DNA of 64,000 nt, taken from Rhizobium oryzicola (GTDB lineage Bacteria > Pseudomonadota > Alphaproteobacteria > Rhizobiales > Rhizobiaceae). The stretch lies in the NCBI RefSeq assembly GCF_030504645.1, contig NZ_JAUKWQ010000007.1, forward strand, positions 62,001-126,000. The letters are read 5' to 3'. A program made the translations under genes and the position numbers. The notes under the pieces are model-generated. The model saw nothing but the letters and a program-made list of their open reading frames with translations, was not told the origin of the DNA and ran no database searches. Shown here piece after piece: positions 41,078 through 50,078 of the stretch; position 1 is the stretch's first letter; every line of letters begins with the position of its first letter.

Positions 41078-42643
41078 ATGATGAATGCCCCTTTTGCTTA
41101 CGAAGATCGACGGGAGCGTCGGACTGCTCGTGATCGCCCGGCGGCTGGCCGAAGAAGAGATATGACGCATATGAAAATCCTGTCGGTTACATCCGAGCTC
41201 TTTCCTCTTATCAAGACGGGCGGGCTCGCGGATGTTACCGGTTCTCTCCCCAAAGCCCTTCTTTCCAGCGGTATTGAAACAACCTCCCTCCTGCCGGGTT
41301 ACCCGGTCGTCATGCAGAGCGTCGCAAACGCGTTGCCCCTGCTGGTCTTTGAAGATCTCCTCGGCGAGCGTGCCACGCTGTTGCATACGCAGCTCGATGA
41401 CCTCAATCTATTCATTCTCGATGCGCCGGCGCTGTTCGATCGTCCAGGTGGCCCCTATGTAGATCAGCATGGCAATGACCACCCGGATAATTGGAAGCGC
41501 TTTGCGGTGCTTTCCCTGGCGGCTGCGGAAATCGCCAAAGGTGCCCTGCCGGGGTGGGTGCCTGACATCGTCCATACCCATGATTGGCAGGCGGCGCTAA
41601 CCTCGGTCTATATGCGGCAGATGGGATGTGACGTGCCTGTCGTCATTACCATTCACAACCTCGCCTTCCAGGGCCAGTATGCGGCAAGCCTCTTGCCGTT
41701 GATCGGTCTGCCGGCCAGCGTCTACACCACCGACTGTCTCGAGTATTTCGGGGATATCAGCTACCTCAAGGGCGGCCTCCAGACGGCGGATGCGATCACC
41801 ACCGTCAGCCCCACCTATGCCCGCGAAATTCTGACCCCGCGCTTCGGCATGGGACTGGATGGCGTCTTGAACGAGCGCGTCATGGCGCTTCGCGGGATCG
41901 TCAACGGCATCGATCTCGACATCTGGGACCCCTCTACGGATCCCTATCTCCCACGCACCTATGATGCCACAAGCCTCAAGCGCAAGCGCCAGAACCGCGC
42001 CGTGCTGCTGGAGCGCTTCGGTCTCGATCAGCATGATGATGGTCCCGTCTTCTCTGCCGTCAGCCGCCTGACCTGGCAAAAGGGCATGGACATGTTTGCC
42101 GATGCGGCCGATGAAATCATCTTCAACGGCGGCAAGGTCATCGTGTTCGGTCAGGGCGATCACGACATCGAAGATGCGCTGAAGCGCACGGCCGCGCGCT
42201 TCCCGGGCCGCATGGCGGTGCATATCGGCTACGACGAGCCGACGGCGCACCTGATCCATGGCGGGTCCGATGCCATCGTGCAGCCGTCGCGGTTTGAGCC
42301 TTGTGGGCTCACTCAGCTTTACGCGCTTCGCTATGGCTGCGTGCCGGTCGTCTCACGCACCGGCGGTCTATCCGAGACAATCATTGACGCCAATGACGCG
42401 GCGATGTCCGCGCGCGTTGCGACCGGCTTCCAGTTCCACCCGGTCAACACGGACGGCCTCCGGCTGGCCCTTCGCCGTGCGCTCGACACCTATTCCGATA
42501 CGCGCAACTGGGCGCGCCTGCAGAACCAGGGCATGAAGACCCGCTTCTCTTGGGAGCGCAGCGCCGAGAAGTATGCGGCGATCTATAGCAGTCTGGTTTC
42601 GAAGCGCGCTCAGCCGGAACGTCTGGAGCGTGCGATTTACTGA
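41078..42643 (+). CDS. glgA: Glycogen synthase (ADP-glucose type, GT5)
   Basis: 521 residues from the ATG with AAAGGA upstream; this adds a 28-residue Arg-rich extension before the usual N-terminus (MKILSVTSE at 41171; ATG at 41162 is the alternative). ADP-glucose-binding motif [14 protein letters not shown], and the C-terminal [14 protein letters not shown] and RTGGLSETI are intact. It extends alpha-1,4-glucan chains. It is convergent with glgX; no glgB, glgC or glgP is in the window, so this may be a second, stress-linked copy. Confidence 0.93.
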   Translation: MMNAPFAYEDRRERRTARDRPAAGRRRDMTHMKILSVTSELFPLIKTGGLADVTGSLPKALLSSGIETTSLLPGYPVVMQSVANALPLLVFEDLLGERATLLHTQLDDLNLFILDAPALFDRPGGPYVDQHGNDHPDNWKRFAVLSLAAAEIAKGALPGWVPDIVHTHDWQAALTSVYMRQMGCDVPVVITIHNLAFQGQYAASLLPLIGLPASVYTTDCLEYFGDISYLKGGLQTADAITTVSPTYAREILTPRFGMGLDGVLNERVMALRGIVNGIDLDIWDPSTDPYLPRTYDATSLKRKRQNRAVLLERFGLDQHDDGPVFSAVSRLTWQKGMDMFADAADEIIFNGGKVIVFGQGDHDIEDALKRTAARFPGRMAVHIGYDEPTAHLIHGGSDAIVQPSRFEPCGLTQLYALRYGCVPVVSRTGGLSETIIDANDAAMSARVATGFQFHPVNTDGLRLALRRALDTYSDTRNWARLQNQGMKTRFSWERSAEKYAAIYSSLVSKRAQPERLERAIY

Positions 42644-42671
42644 TATCCCCGTTTCCCCGGGAGAGGAGAGT

Positions 42672-42703
42672 GGCCGGTGGCGGTTTTCGCCCCGGCCATT
42701 TTT
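42672..42703 (+). terminator. Terminator of glgA
   Basis: GGCCGG..GGCG-GTTTT-CGCC..CCGGCC stem followed by ATTTTTA. Confidence 0.75.
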
Positions 42704-42727
42704 ATGTGGCTGATTGGCATCTCATAC

Positions 42728-42763
42728 AGAAAAGGCCGCTCGCCTTTGAAGACGAGCGGCCTT
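42728..42763 (-). terminator. Terminator of glgX
   Basis: On the minus strand an 11-bp perfect stem AAGGCCGCTCG / CGAGCGGCCTT with a 10-nt loop, followed by TTCTG after the CCTT arm. Confidence 0.7.
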
Positions 42764-42786
42764 GGATTGTTGCCCCTGCCTATATG

Positions 42787-44868
42787 TCAGCCGCGGCGGA
42801 AGACGGCGAGGCTTCGGCCTTCCAGTTCGAAATCCTCGTCCTGGTCGATTTCCTGGCCACGAATTGTCGGGTCTGCCGTGGTCAGTTCCAGGATCCACTT
42901 GCCCTTGTTGAGCGGCGGGATCTTGAAGGGAACGGTGCCTTCGAACGGGTTGAACAGCAGCAGGACATCAGACCAGATGCCCTTCTGGCCTTCGAGGTCG
43001 CGGCGGCCGAGATGCAGGCCGAGTGTCGTGCCTTCCAGCCATTGCTCGGGTTTCTGATAGCCACCGCCGGCATTGAACCAGTTCACTTCCATGCCGTCGC
43101 GCCAGTTTTCGCGGCGGAAGATCGGTTGGCTGTGACGCAGCGCGATGATCTGCTTGGTGAAGTTGCGCAGCGCCTCGTTGGTTTCCGGCAGATCTTCCCA
43201 CTGCACCCAGGAGATTTCGCTGTCCTGGCAATAGCCGTTGTTGTTGCCCATCTGGCTGCGGCCAAACTCGTCGCCAGCCAGAAGCATCGGGGTACCGTGC
43301 GAGAGGAAGAGCGTGGCGAGGAAGTTGCGCTTCTGGCGTTCGCGAACGGCATTGATGCCTTCATCCTCCGTCGGCCCTTCCGCACCGTAGTTATAGCTGC
43401 GGTTGTCATTGTGGCCGTCGTTGTTGTCTTCACCGTTCGCCTCGTTGTGCTTCTCGTTGTAGGAGACGAGGTCGTTCAGCGTGAAGCCGTCATGGGCCGC
43501 CAGGAAGTTGACGCTGGCCCAGGGGCGACGGCCGCGAAGATCGTAGATATCGCCGGAGCCGAGGAGACGGGCCGCGAAATCCGGCGCGGTGTTCTGGTCC
43601 CCCTTCCAGTATTCGCGGGTGGTGTCGCGATACTTGTCATTCCATTCGGCCCAGCCAGGCGGGAAGCCGCCGACCTGATAACCTCCGGGGCCGATATCCC
43701 AGGGCTCGCCGATCAGCTTCACCTTCGAAAGCGTCGGGCACTGGGTGATCGCATCGAAGAAGCCGCCGCGCTGGTCGAAGCCTTCCGGCTCGCGACCGAG
43801 GATGGTGCCCAGATCGAAACGGAAGCCATCGACGTGCATGTGGTCCACCCAGTAGCGCAGCGAATCCATCACCATCTGCAGGACGCGCGGATGCGAGGTG
43901 TTCACCGTGTTTCCGGTGCCCGTATCGTTGATGTAGTAGCGGTGTTTGTCGGGAATGGTGCGGTAGTAGGAAAAGTTGTCGATACCCTTGAAGGAGAGGG
44001 TGGGGCCCAGCTCATTGCCTTCGGCCGTGTGGTTGTAAACTACGTCGAGAATGACCTCGATGCCCGCGTCATGGAAGGCGCGCACCATGTCGCGCACGCC
44101 CTGAATGCCACGCGGGCCGTAATAGCGCGAGGCCGGCGCGAAGAAGCCGATGGTGTTATAGCCCCAGAAATTGTGCAGGCCCTTGTCGAGGAGGTGCTGG
44201 TCATCCGGAAATTCGTGGATCGGCATCAGTTCCACGGAGGTGATGCCGAGGCTCTTGATATAGTCCACGGTCGCCTTGTGACCCATGCCTTCGAAGGTGC
44301 CGCGCAGATCCTGCGGGATGGCCGGATTGAGCTTGGTGAAGCCCTTCACATGCGTTTCATAGACGATGGTTTGCCCCCAGGGGATGTTGGGCCGGTTGTC
44401 CGGCGTCCAGTCGAATTCCCTGGGATCAATGACACGGCACTTCGGTGTGAACGGCGCGCTGTCGCGCTCGTCGAAGGTCAGGTCCTTGTCATCGTGATAG
44501 ATGTCATAGGCGAAATGCGCGTCGTTCCAATCGAACTTGCCGACGAGTTCGCGCGCGTAAGGGTCGATCAGCAGTTTGTTTGGATTGAACCGGTGGCCGT
44601 TTTCCGGGTCGAACGGCCCGTGAACGCGGTAGCCGTAGAGCTGACCGGGCTTCACATCCGGCAAATATCCGTGCCAGATCTCGTTGGTGTATTCCGGCAG
44701 TTCAATCCTAGCGATTTCCGTCTTGCCGGAGCTGTCGAACAGGCAGAGCTCCACGCGCTCTGCATGGGCAGAAAAGATTGCGAAATTGGTTCCCTGGCCA
44801 TCAAAGTTCGCGCCGAGTTCCTGCCAGGAACCGGCCTCGACCTTGAGCTTTTGTGATTGCATATCCAT
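42787..44868 (-). CDS. glgX: Glycogen debranching enzyme (isoamylase type)
   Basis: 693 residues: N-terminal CBM48 domain (GANFDGQGTNFAIFS), GH13 barrel with VDGFRFDLG (nucleophile Asp), LIGEPWD (acid Glu) and NFLAAHDGFT (transition-state Asp), and a C-terminal beta domain. It cleaves alpha-1,6 branches of glycogen or limit dextrin. The ATG has GAGGG 5 nt upstream. It is convergent with glgA; their terminators lie back to back between them. Confidence 0.95.
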   Translation of the reverse strand: MDMQSQKLKVEAGSWQELGANFDGQGTNFAIFSAHAERVELCLFDSSGKTEIARIELPEYTNEIWHGYLPDVKPGQLYGYRVHGPFDPENGHRFNPNKLLIDPYARELVGKFDWNDAHFAYDIYHDDKDLTFDERDSAPFTPKCRVIDPREFDWTPDNRPNIPWGQTIVYETHVKGFTKLNPAIPQDLRGTFEGMGHKATVDYIKSLGITSVELMPIHEFPDDQHLLDKGLHNFWGYNTIGFFAPASRYYGPRGIQGVRDMVRAFHDAGIEVILDVVYNHTAEGNELGPTLSFKGIDNFSYYRTIPDKHRYYINDTGTGNTVNTSHPRVLQMVMDSLRYWVDHMHVDGFRFDLGTILGREPEGFDQRGGFFDAITQCPTLSKVKLIGEPWDIGPGGYQVGGFPPGWAEWNDKYRDTTREYWKGDQNTAPDFAARLLGSGDIYDLRGRRPWASVNFLAAHDGFTLNDLVSYNEKHNEANGEDNNDGHNDNRSYNYGAEGPTEDEGINAVRERQKRNFLATLFLSHGTPMLLAGDEFGRSQMGNNNGYCQDSEISWVQWEDLPETNEALRNFTKQIIALRHSQPIFRRENWRDGMEVNWFNAGGGYQKPEQWLEGTTLGLHLGRRDLEGQKGIWSDVLLLFNPFEGTVPFKIPPLNKGKWILELTTADPTIRGQEIDQDEDFELEGRSLAVFRRG

Positions 44869-44953
44869 GCCGCACCCTCTCTTGATGTCGCTACAAGAAG
44901 GCGCGACAGGCAGAAACGTTCCGCCTGTTGCAAAATTCGCTGAAAAGCTTCTG

Positions 44954-45160
44954 CTATCGATTGATATTGCCCGGCGGCTTTACCGGATTGTCACTGCCCG
45001 TGCCCGATTCCGGCGAGGGCTTGCTTTCGGTCGGTGCCGTTGCCTTGCCCTGAACGGCCTGCGGTGGCCCTTCCTGAATGGGGTCTTTTTGGTTGTTATT
45101 GTTCTGGTCGCTGCAGGCCGCAAGCAACAGCACCGGGATAACGACGAGAAGGCGTTTCAT
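44954..45160 (-). CDS. Small lipoprotein, 68 aa
   Basis: Starts MKRLLVVIPVLLLAACSDQ with GGAGG 7 nt upstream; LAAC is a lipobox, so Cys16 should be lipidated. The mature part is Asn/Gln/Pro-rich and probably disordered (NNNNQKDPIQEG). No family recognised. Overlapping context with the 84-aa gene upstream makes an operon. Confidence 0.75.
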   Translation of the reverse strand: MKRLLVVIPVLLLAACSDQNNNNQKDPIQEGPPQAVQGKATAPTESKPSPESGTGSDNPVKPPGNINR

Positions 45161-45174
45161 GGCTTTGCCTCCCA

Positions 45175-45429
45175 TCAGCTGTTTCGGCGGCGGGCATCCA
45201 ACGCCACGACCTTTTCGATGGCCGCAATGTCCTCTGCCGATGCGGTCGGGATGGGATCGCTCGCGATCGCTTCAAGCACTTCCGGCGACAGCGCGCCGTT
45301 GCGGATGACATATTCCAGGGCTTCGCGTGTGTCGCGTTCTGCTTTGAGCTGAGCATAAAGTGCAAGGATCAAGCGATCCCGTACATCGCGGCCCGGCAGT
45401 GCCGGACCCGTATTGGCAAATCCAGCCAT
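45175..45429 (-). CDS. Hypothetical protein, 84 aa
   Basis: Starts MAGFANTGPALPGRDVRDRL with CGGAGG upstream. Mostly helical and acidic (KAERDTREALEYVIRNGAL, then SPEVLEAIASDP). No family recognised. First gene of an operon with the small lipoprotein; an EcfG-like site lies upstream. Confidence 0.68.
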   Translation of the reverse strand: MAGFANTGPALPGRDVRDRLILALYAQLKAERDTREALEYVIRNGALSPEVLEAIASDPIPTASAEDIAAIEKVVALDARRRNS

Positions 45430-45462
45430 GGGTTCCTCCGGTTGTTATCTTTGCTTTGACGT

Positions 45463-45488
45463 AACTTCACCCGCAGCGGGATGGTTCC
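45463..45488 (-). promoter_or_regulatory. EcfG-like promoter of the 84-aa gene/lipoprotein operon
   Basis: Minus strand GGAAC, 17 nt, AGTT, 34 bp before the ATG. Confidence 0.48.
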
Positions 45489-45537
45489 CATTTTGCCCCC
45501 CGCGCCTATGTCATTGTCATTGTTGGTAAGGGTGAAG

Positions 45538-45810
45538 ATGATGATCGAATTGAGTAATCAGGAACTGGAAGGGCGGCTGAACGCACATCGCGAGCTGATG
45601 ATCGATCTGCTTGCCGCCTTCATGGGCGGCCAAAACCGGATGGACGAGTTTCTTCGGCGCCTGAGTGAAGACGCGAGCTTCAAGGATCACGAAGAAGATC
45701 CCGGCATCGTCCCCTCCGAAGGGATCGCCATCCAGAACGCGGCGGCATCCGAAATCCGATCCATTCTGGAGGCGGCAAGGGCCCGCTGTCGGGCGGTTGA
45801 TCACACCTGA
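45538..45810 (+). CDS. Hypothetical protein, 90 aa
   Basis: Starts MMIELSNQELEGRLNAHREL after AAGGGTGAAG. Helical N-terminal half (LMIDLLAAFMGGQNRMDEFLRRL, key part LLAAFMGGQNRMDEFL), acidic middle (DHEEDPGIVPSEG), helical end. No family recognised. Convergent with ligD, 6 bp away. Confidence 0.65.
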   Translation: MMIELSNQELEGRLNAHRELMIDLLAAFMGGQNRMDEFLRRLSEDASFKDHEEDPGIVPSEGIAIQNAAASEIRSILEAARARCRAVDHT

Positions 45811-45816
45811 TAGGCT

Positions 45817-48342
45817 CTAGCGGCGGCGTTTGGGCTTGGCTGTCTCGATCGGCGCTTCGGCCTTGCGGAAATCTGCCCAAGGGTCGGACGTGATCTGGGC
45901 AAGCCGCGCCGCGGCGTTGTTGACGTTGAAGTGGGCGGGACCAATTCCTGGTCCCAGTTCCTCCCAGGAGAGTGGCATGGAAACAGGAGCGCCGGGACGC
46001 GCTCGGGTGGAATAGGGCGCAACGGCGGTAGCACCGCGTCCATTGCGCAGGTAGTCGATGAGGATCTTGCCGCGCCGCTTGGATTTGGTGACTGTAGAGA
46101 CATAACGGTCCGGGCTATCCACCGCCATGGCGTCGGCAAGTGCCTTCATGGCTGCTTTCACCTCCGGCCATTCGGCCTTCGGCTTGACCGGTGCCACAAC
46201 ATGCAGGCCCTTGCCGCCTGACGTTTTGACGAAGCCGGTGAGACCCATCGCCTGGAAACGTTCGCGGACTTCGCGTGCCGCGTCGATCACGGCTTCCCAG
46301 CCTGTGCCTTCGCCGGGGTCGAGGTCCATGATGACCATGTCGGGCTTCTCCCAGTCGTTGAGCGTGGAGCCCCAGGGATGGATTTCCAGCGTCGCGCCTT
46401 GGACTAGGCCAAGAAGTCCGTCGAAGTCCTCGATTGCAATACTGAGATCCTGATCCTTTTCCTGCGGGTCCTTCACCAGCCGTGCATTCTTCGTCATGCC
46501 GCGCCAGGCGTGCTTCTGGAAGAAGAGAGGCTTGGTAATACCGTCCGGTCCGCGCAGGAGCGAGAGTGGACGGTGAACAACGAAAGGCGCCATCAGCCGC
46601 CAGACCTGAGAATAATAGTCCGCCAGGCCTTCCTTCGTCACGCCGGCATCCGGCCAGTAGACCCGGTCTGGATGGGTGAGCTTGACGTTGCGCACCGAGG
46701 GTTCCGCCTTCGGTTCCGCGGATGCGCTGGTCTGGCCTTCGCGCACGATTTCCTCCGCCGGTTTGTCTTCCCTGAGGCCTCTGAATGCAGCATGCCGTAG
46801 ATGCGCGTCGGCCGTCCAGCCGCGAAACTCCACCTCGGCCACCAGTTCCGGTTTGACGAAGACAACATCCCGGCGCTCCTCACTCGTCAGCTTGTGCGGG
46901 AAAGGGCTTTTGTCGATGCGCATTGCGTGCAGTATTCGGAACAAAGCGATGGCCGTTGCGGCGCTGTAACCCGTTCCGACCCTGCCGGCATGTTGAAGCT
47001 CGCCATCCTCGAAATAGGCCATCACCAGAGAGCCGATCGCCTTGTTGGAGACCGAGGAAGGGGCATAGCCCGCGATGATGAACTCCTGTCGAGCCGAGCA
47101 TTTTGATTTGACCCAGTCGCGGCCTCGGCCGGGCACATAGGGTGCGGTCGCGACCTTGGAGACGATGCCTTCGAGGCTGAGGCGGCAGGCATGCTTCAGC
47201 ACCAGCCCGCCTTCATCGGTAAAATGCTCGCTGTAGTGAAGTGCTTTGCCTGCATCCGCAAGCAGGTTCGACAAGGCTTCCTTACGCGAGAGAAGAGGTG
47301 AGCGGGTGAGATCCTGCCCATCGAGATAGAGGAGGTCGAAGGCGTAGAAAGTAAAGCGGTCGTCCCGGTCCTCGCTGAGGTCCTGCTGCAGCAGCGAAAA
47401 ATCGGTCGCGCCCGAGCCGCCTTCGACCGCCACCTCGCCATCCAGAATGGCAGCTTCGACGGGAAGCGCCTTCAGCGCCGCAACGATGTCGGCGCCGAAG
47501 CGGTCGGTCCAGTCCAGGCCGGTGCGGGTCAAAAGCCGAACCTTTCCCTTGTCGATGCGGGCTTGCAGCCTGTAGCCGTCCAGCTTGATCTCGTGCAGCC
47601 AGCGTTTGCCGGTGGGCGCTGTCTTTACCAGGGTTGCCAGTTGCGGCTCGATGAAGTCGGGCATGGGCGCGGGCTTCGCACCCTTCACATTCGTCTCGGT
47701 CTTTGCCTTCGCGACAGGCTTTGGGGATTTTGCGGTGCGCTTGCTTGATGCGGTGGGTCTGGATTGCCATTCCGGCTCATCGCTATTCTTCAAGGCGCTG
47801 ATGTCACGGCCCGTCTTGGCGGAAAGCGGCATCTCCTCCAGAATGTCGGGATCATCCTCGCTGCGGGCAAACTCGTCCTCGCCCTTGATCAACAGCCAGT
47901 TTTCGCGTTTCTCGCCATGATCGGCCATCCGCACCAGATGCCAGCGGCCACCAAGCTTTTCACCCTCGAGCGTAAATTCCATGTGGCCCTTCTTGTAGGC
48001 CTTGTGCATGTCGCCGATCGGCTGCCACGTGCCGCGATCCCAGACGATCACGTTGCCGGCGCCATAATTCCCCTCGGGGATGTTGCCTTCGAAATCGCCG
48101 TAGTCGAGCGGATGATCCTCCACATGCACGGCAAGCCGCTTGTCGCCGGGCACAAGGCTTGGCCCTTTGGCAACGGCCCAGCTTTTCAGAACGCCATCCA
48201 TCTCCAGTCGGAAATCATAGTGAAGACGGCGGGCCGCATGCTTCTGGATCACGAAGCTGTTGCCACCCTTCTTGCCGGCCCGCCCACGTGGCTCCGGGGA
48301 TACGCCGAAATTGCGCTTTTGATGATAAGTCTCGAGCGCCAT
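45817..48342 (-). CDS. ligD: ATP-dependent DNA ligase D (phosphoesterase-ligase-polymerase)
   Basis: 841 residues with all three NHEJ domains: 3'-phosphoesterase (~1-170: FVIQKHAARRLHYDFRLEMD, HPLDYGDFEG), ATP-dependent ligase (~230-530, adenylated Lys253 in EIKLDGYR) and primase-polymerase (~550-830, starting LTHPDRVYWPD, with the DLDP metal site). The order PE-LIG-POL is the usual one outside mycobacteria. It follows ku by 3 bp, so the two are one operon. It seals double-strand breaks with Ku. Confidence 0.95.
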   Translation of the reverse strand: MALETYHQKRNFGVSPEPRGRAGKKGGNSFVIQKHAARRLHYDFRLEMDGVLKSWAVAKGPSLVPGDKRLAVHVEDHPLDYGDFEGNIPEGNYGAGNVIVWDRGTWQPIGDMHKAYKKGHMEFTLEGEKLGGRWHLVRMADHGEKRENWLLIKGEDEFARSEDDPDILEEMPLSAKTGRDISALKNSDEPEWQSRPTASSKRTAKSPKPVAKAKTETNVKGAKPAPMPDFIEPQLATLVKTAPTGKRWLHEIKLDGYRLQARIDKGKVRLLTRTGLDWTDRFGADIVAALKALPVEAAILDGEVAVEGGSGATDFSLLQQDLSEDRDDRFTFYAFDLLYLDGQDLTRSPLLSRKEALSNLLADAGKALHYSEHFTDEGGLVLKHACRLSLEGIVSKVATAPYVPGRGRDWVKSKCSARQEFIIAGYAPSSVSNKAIGSLVMAYFEDGELQHAGRVGTGYSAATAIALFRILHAMRIDKSPFPHKLTSEERRDVVFVKPELVAEVEFRGWTADAHLRHAAFRGLREDKPAEEIVREGQTSASAEPKAEPSVRNVKLTHPDRVYWPDAGVTKEGLADYYSQVWRLMAPFVVHRPLSLLRGPDGITKPLFFQKHAWRGMTKNARLVKDPQEKDQDLSIAIEDFDGLLGLVQGATLEIHPWGSTLNDWEKPDMVIMDLDPGEGTGWEAVIDAAREVRERFQAMGLTGFVKTSGGKGLHVVAPVKPKAEWPEVKAAMKALADAMAVDSPDRYVSTVTKSKRRGKILIDYLRNGRGATAVAPYSTRARPGAPVSMPLSWEELGPGIGPAHFNVNNAAARLAQITSDPWADFRKAEAPIETAKPKRRR

Positions 48343-48345
48343 GGG

Positions 48346-49236
48346 TCAGCTCGCTTTCTTGGTGGCGGTGGTGGAACGGGTGGACTTGGCCGCAACCCGG
48401 GACTTGCTCTTGGATGCCGCAGATCGGGATTTGGTTTTCGGCGGTGCCTTGCCGCCATCGCCGCCGACGCCGGCGCTGAGACGAAGGGCATCCAGCAGGC
48501 TGGCAACCTTGGTCTCCTTCGGAGGCGGCGCCTTGCGGATCTTGCGGCCTTCGATCTTCGCCTTGATCAGTTCGGCCAGCGCTTCCTCGTAGCGGTCGTG
48601 GAACTCTTCCGGCTCGAAGCGTCCCTTCTTGGTGCCAATAATGTGCTTGGCGAGATCCAGCATTTCTCCCTGGATCTTGAATTCCGGGATGTCGGCAAAC
48701 ACCTCGTCGGATGAACGGACTTCGTAATCATAGTTCAGCGTGCTGGCGATCAGCCCCTCGTCATGCGGGCGGATGAGAAGCGTTCGTAGTCGACGAAACA
48801 GAACGGTACGGGCAATGGCGGCCGTGTTGCTGTCCTTCAAACCACGGCGGATGAGCTCAAAAACCTCTGCGGCATGCTTGTCCGTCGGAGCAAGATAATA
48901 AGGACGGTCGAGAAACAACGTGTCGACTTCGCCGCAGGGAATGAATGTTTCGAGATCGAGTGTCTTGTCCGCCTCGGGCACGGCGGCCTTCACCTCGTCC
49001 GGGTCCAGAACGACATATTCGCCGTTACCGATTTCATAGCCCTTGACGATGTCATCGTTTTCCACGGGGCGTCCGGTATCGCTGTCGACCATCTGGCGAT
49101 GAACGCGATGCCCTGTGCGCCTGTTGATGATGTGAAAGCTGACGCGATCTGCCGTGGAGGCGGCCGTGTAAAGCGCTACCGCACAGCTGAGATCTCCGAC
49201 CGTCAGATAGCCTTTCCAGTTTGCTCGTGGTGCCAC
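48346..49236 (-). CDS. ku: Ku protein, second copy, in operon with ligD
   Basis: 296 residues starting MAPRANWKGYLTVGDLSCAV. The core resembles other bacterial Ku proteins (FLDRPYYLAPTDK, RRLRTLLIRPHDEG). A long Lys/Ser/Ala-rich tail (last ~45 residues, with TKSRSAASKSKSRVAAK) is typical of Ku proteins that bind DNA and LigD through the C-terminus. It is co-transcribed with ligD, and divergent from the ECF sigma gene. Confidence 0.93.
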   Translation of the reverse strand: MAPRANWKGYLTVGDLSCAVALYTAASTADRVSFHIINRRTGHRVHRQMVDSDTGRPVENDDIVKGYEIGNGEYVVLDPDEVKAAVPEADKTLDLETFIPCGEVDTLFLDRPYYLAPTDKHAAEVFELIRRGLKDSNTAAIARTVLFRRLRTLLIRPHDEGLIASTLNYDYEVRSSDEVFADIPEFKIQGEMLDLAKHIIGTKKGRFEPEEFHDRYEEALAELIKAKIEGRKIRKAPPPKETKVASLLDALRLSAGVGGDGGKAPPKTKSRSAASKSKSRVAAKSTRSTTATKKAS

Positions 49237-49265
49237 AATCGCCTCCGCTTTATTCCGCGCGAGTC

Positions 49266-49291
49266 AACACCATGCCGCGTGCCTTTGTTCC
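49266..49291 (-). promoter_or_regulatory. EcfG-like promoter of ku-ligD
   Basis: Minus strand GGAAC, 17 nt, TGTT, 30 bp before the ku ATG. Divergent from the exact match at 49347. Confidence 0.55.
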
Positions 49292-49346
49292 CGCGTTGAA
49301 TGCGGCGAAAAATTGCAGAGACAATCGCAAGTCGTCACATTTAAGC

Positions 49347-49372
49347 GGAACCAAATATATTCAGCCCGCGTT
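49347..49372 (+). promoter_or_regulatory. EcfG-like promoter of the ECF sigma gene
   Basis: GGAAC, 17 nt, CGTT, exact match, ~50 bp before the GTG start (27 bp before an alternative TTG), suggesting autoregulation or control by a main EcfG. Confidence 0.7.
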
Positions 49373-49422
49373 TCGGACCGACATTTTCACCATCGACATT
49401 GGAATTGAAGAGGTGTGCAACG

Positions 49423-49926
49423 GTGCCTGAATCGCAATTCAGTCGTGACCCTGCGCGTGCAGACATTGTCAGGCTCATCCCCGCTCTGCGCGCATTCGCC
49501 CGTACGTTTTGTCGCAATCCTTCCGATGCCGACGATCTGGTGCAGGAAACCTTGATGAAGGCGCTGGCTAATCTCGACAAGTTCGAGCCGGGAACGAAGC
49601 TCAAGTCATGGCTCTTCACCATCATGCGCAACACGTTTTACACTCGTGCCAAGGTTCTGGGGCGGGAGGCCCCGGGGCTGGAGGAGGCCGTGTCTGGCGA
49701 TAGCCCGATGGAGGCGACGCAGGAGATGACGGCCCGGGTGAAGGAGGTGCAGCGAGCACTGGCAAAGCTTCCGCCCCATTATCGGGAGGTTCTGACACTG
49801 GTAGCGATCCTGGGCGAGAGCTATGAGGCGGCGGCGGAGATCTGTGATTGCGCTGTCGGTACCGTCAAAAGCCGTCTGAACCGTGCACGCCACCAGATCC
49901 TGCAGGAGCTCGGCGAAGAGGCTTAG
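49423..49926 (+). CDS. ECF sigma factor, EcfG/ECF15-like
   Basis: 167 residues from GTG (GAGG 9 nt upstream); TTG at 49399 would add 8. Region 2 (~14-82: PALRAFARTFCRNPSDADD, ETLMKALANLDKFEPGTKL, WLFTIMRNTFY) is very like EcfG of alphaproteobacteria. Region 4 (~108-160) has LPPHYREVLTLV and CAVGTVKSRLNRAR. No anti-sigma gene or phyR adjoins it, so it may be an extra EcfG paralogue. It is divergent from ku-ligD. Confidence 0.85.
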   Translation: MPESQFSRDPARADIVRLIPALRAFARTFCRNPSDADDLVQETLMKALANLDKFEPGTKLKSWLFTIMRNTFYTRAKVLGREAPGLEEAVSGDSPMEATQEMTARVKEVQRALAKLPPHYREVLTLVAILGESYEAAAEICDCAVGTVKSRLNRARHQILQELGEEA

Positions 49927-49958
49927 ATCACCTCCAATTTTCTTGTTCCAGACTCCAT

Positions 49959-49983
49959 GGAACTTTTTCCGCCTCTCGAAGTT
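49959..49983 (+). promoter_or_regulatory. EcfG-like site upstream of gcd
   Basis: GGAAC, 16 nt, AGTT, between the sigma gene and the glucose dehydrogenase. Confidence 0.4.
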
Positions 49984-50078
49984 GACGCGCCGGGGGAGGG
50001 CCCCGACCTCGCCGGTCTCCACGTCTTGATATCCCTTCATTGATGCTTGGTGGCGGGCAAAATCATGGGATTTTCGAT

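Noticed and set aside
42670-44856. A 728-codon open frame on the plus strand opposite glgX
   Set aside because: It is the mirror of a clear glgX gene; high GC3 keeps the complementary frame open. Its product is low-complexity Val/Ala/Arg/Glu without family motifs.
44917-44950. GTTCC upstream of glgX as an EcfG-like -35
   Set aside because: On the minus strand no GTT-type -10 occurs 16-17 nt after GGAAC.
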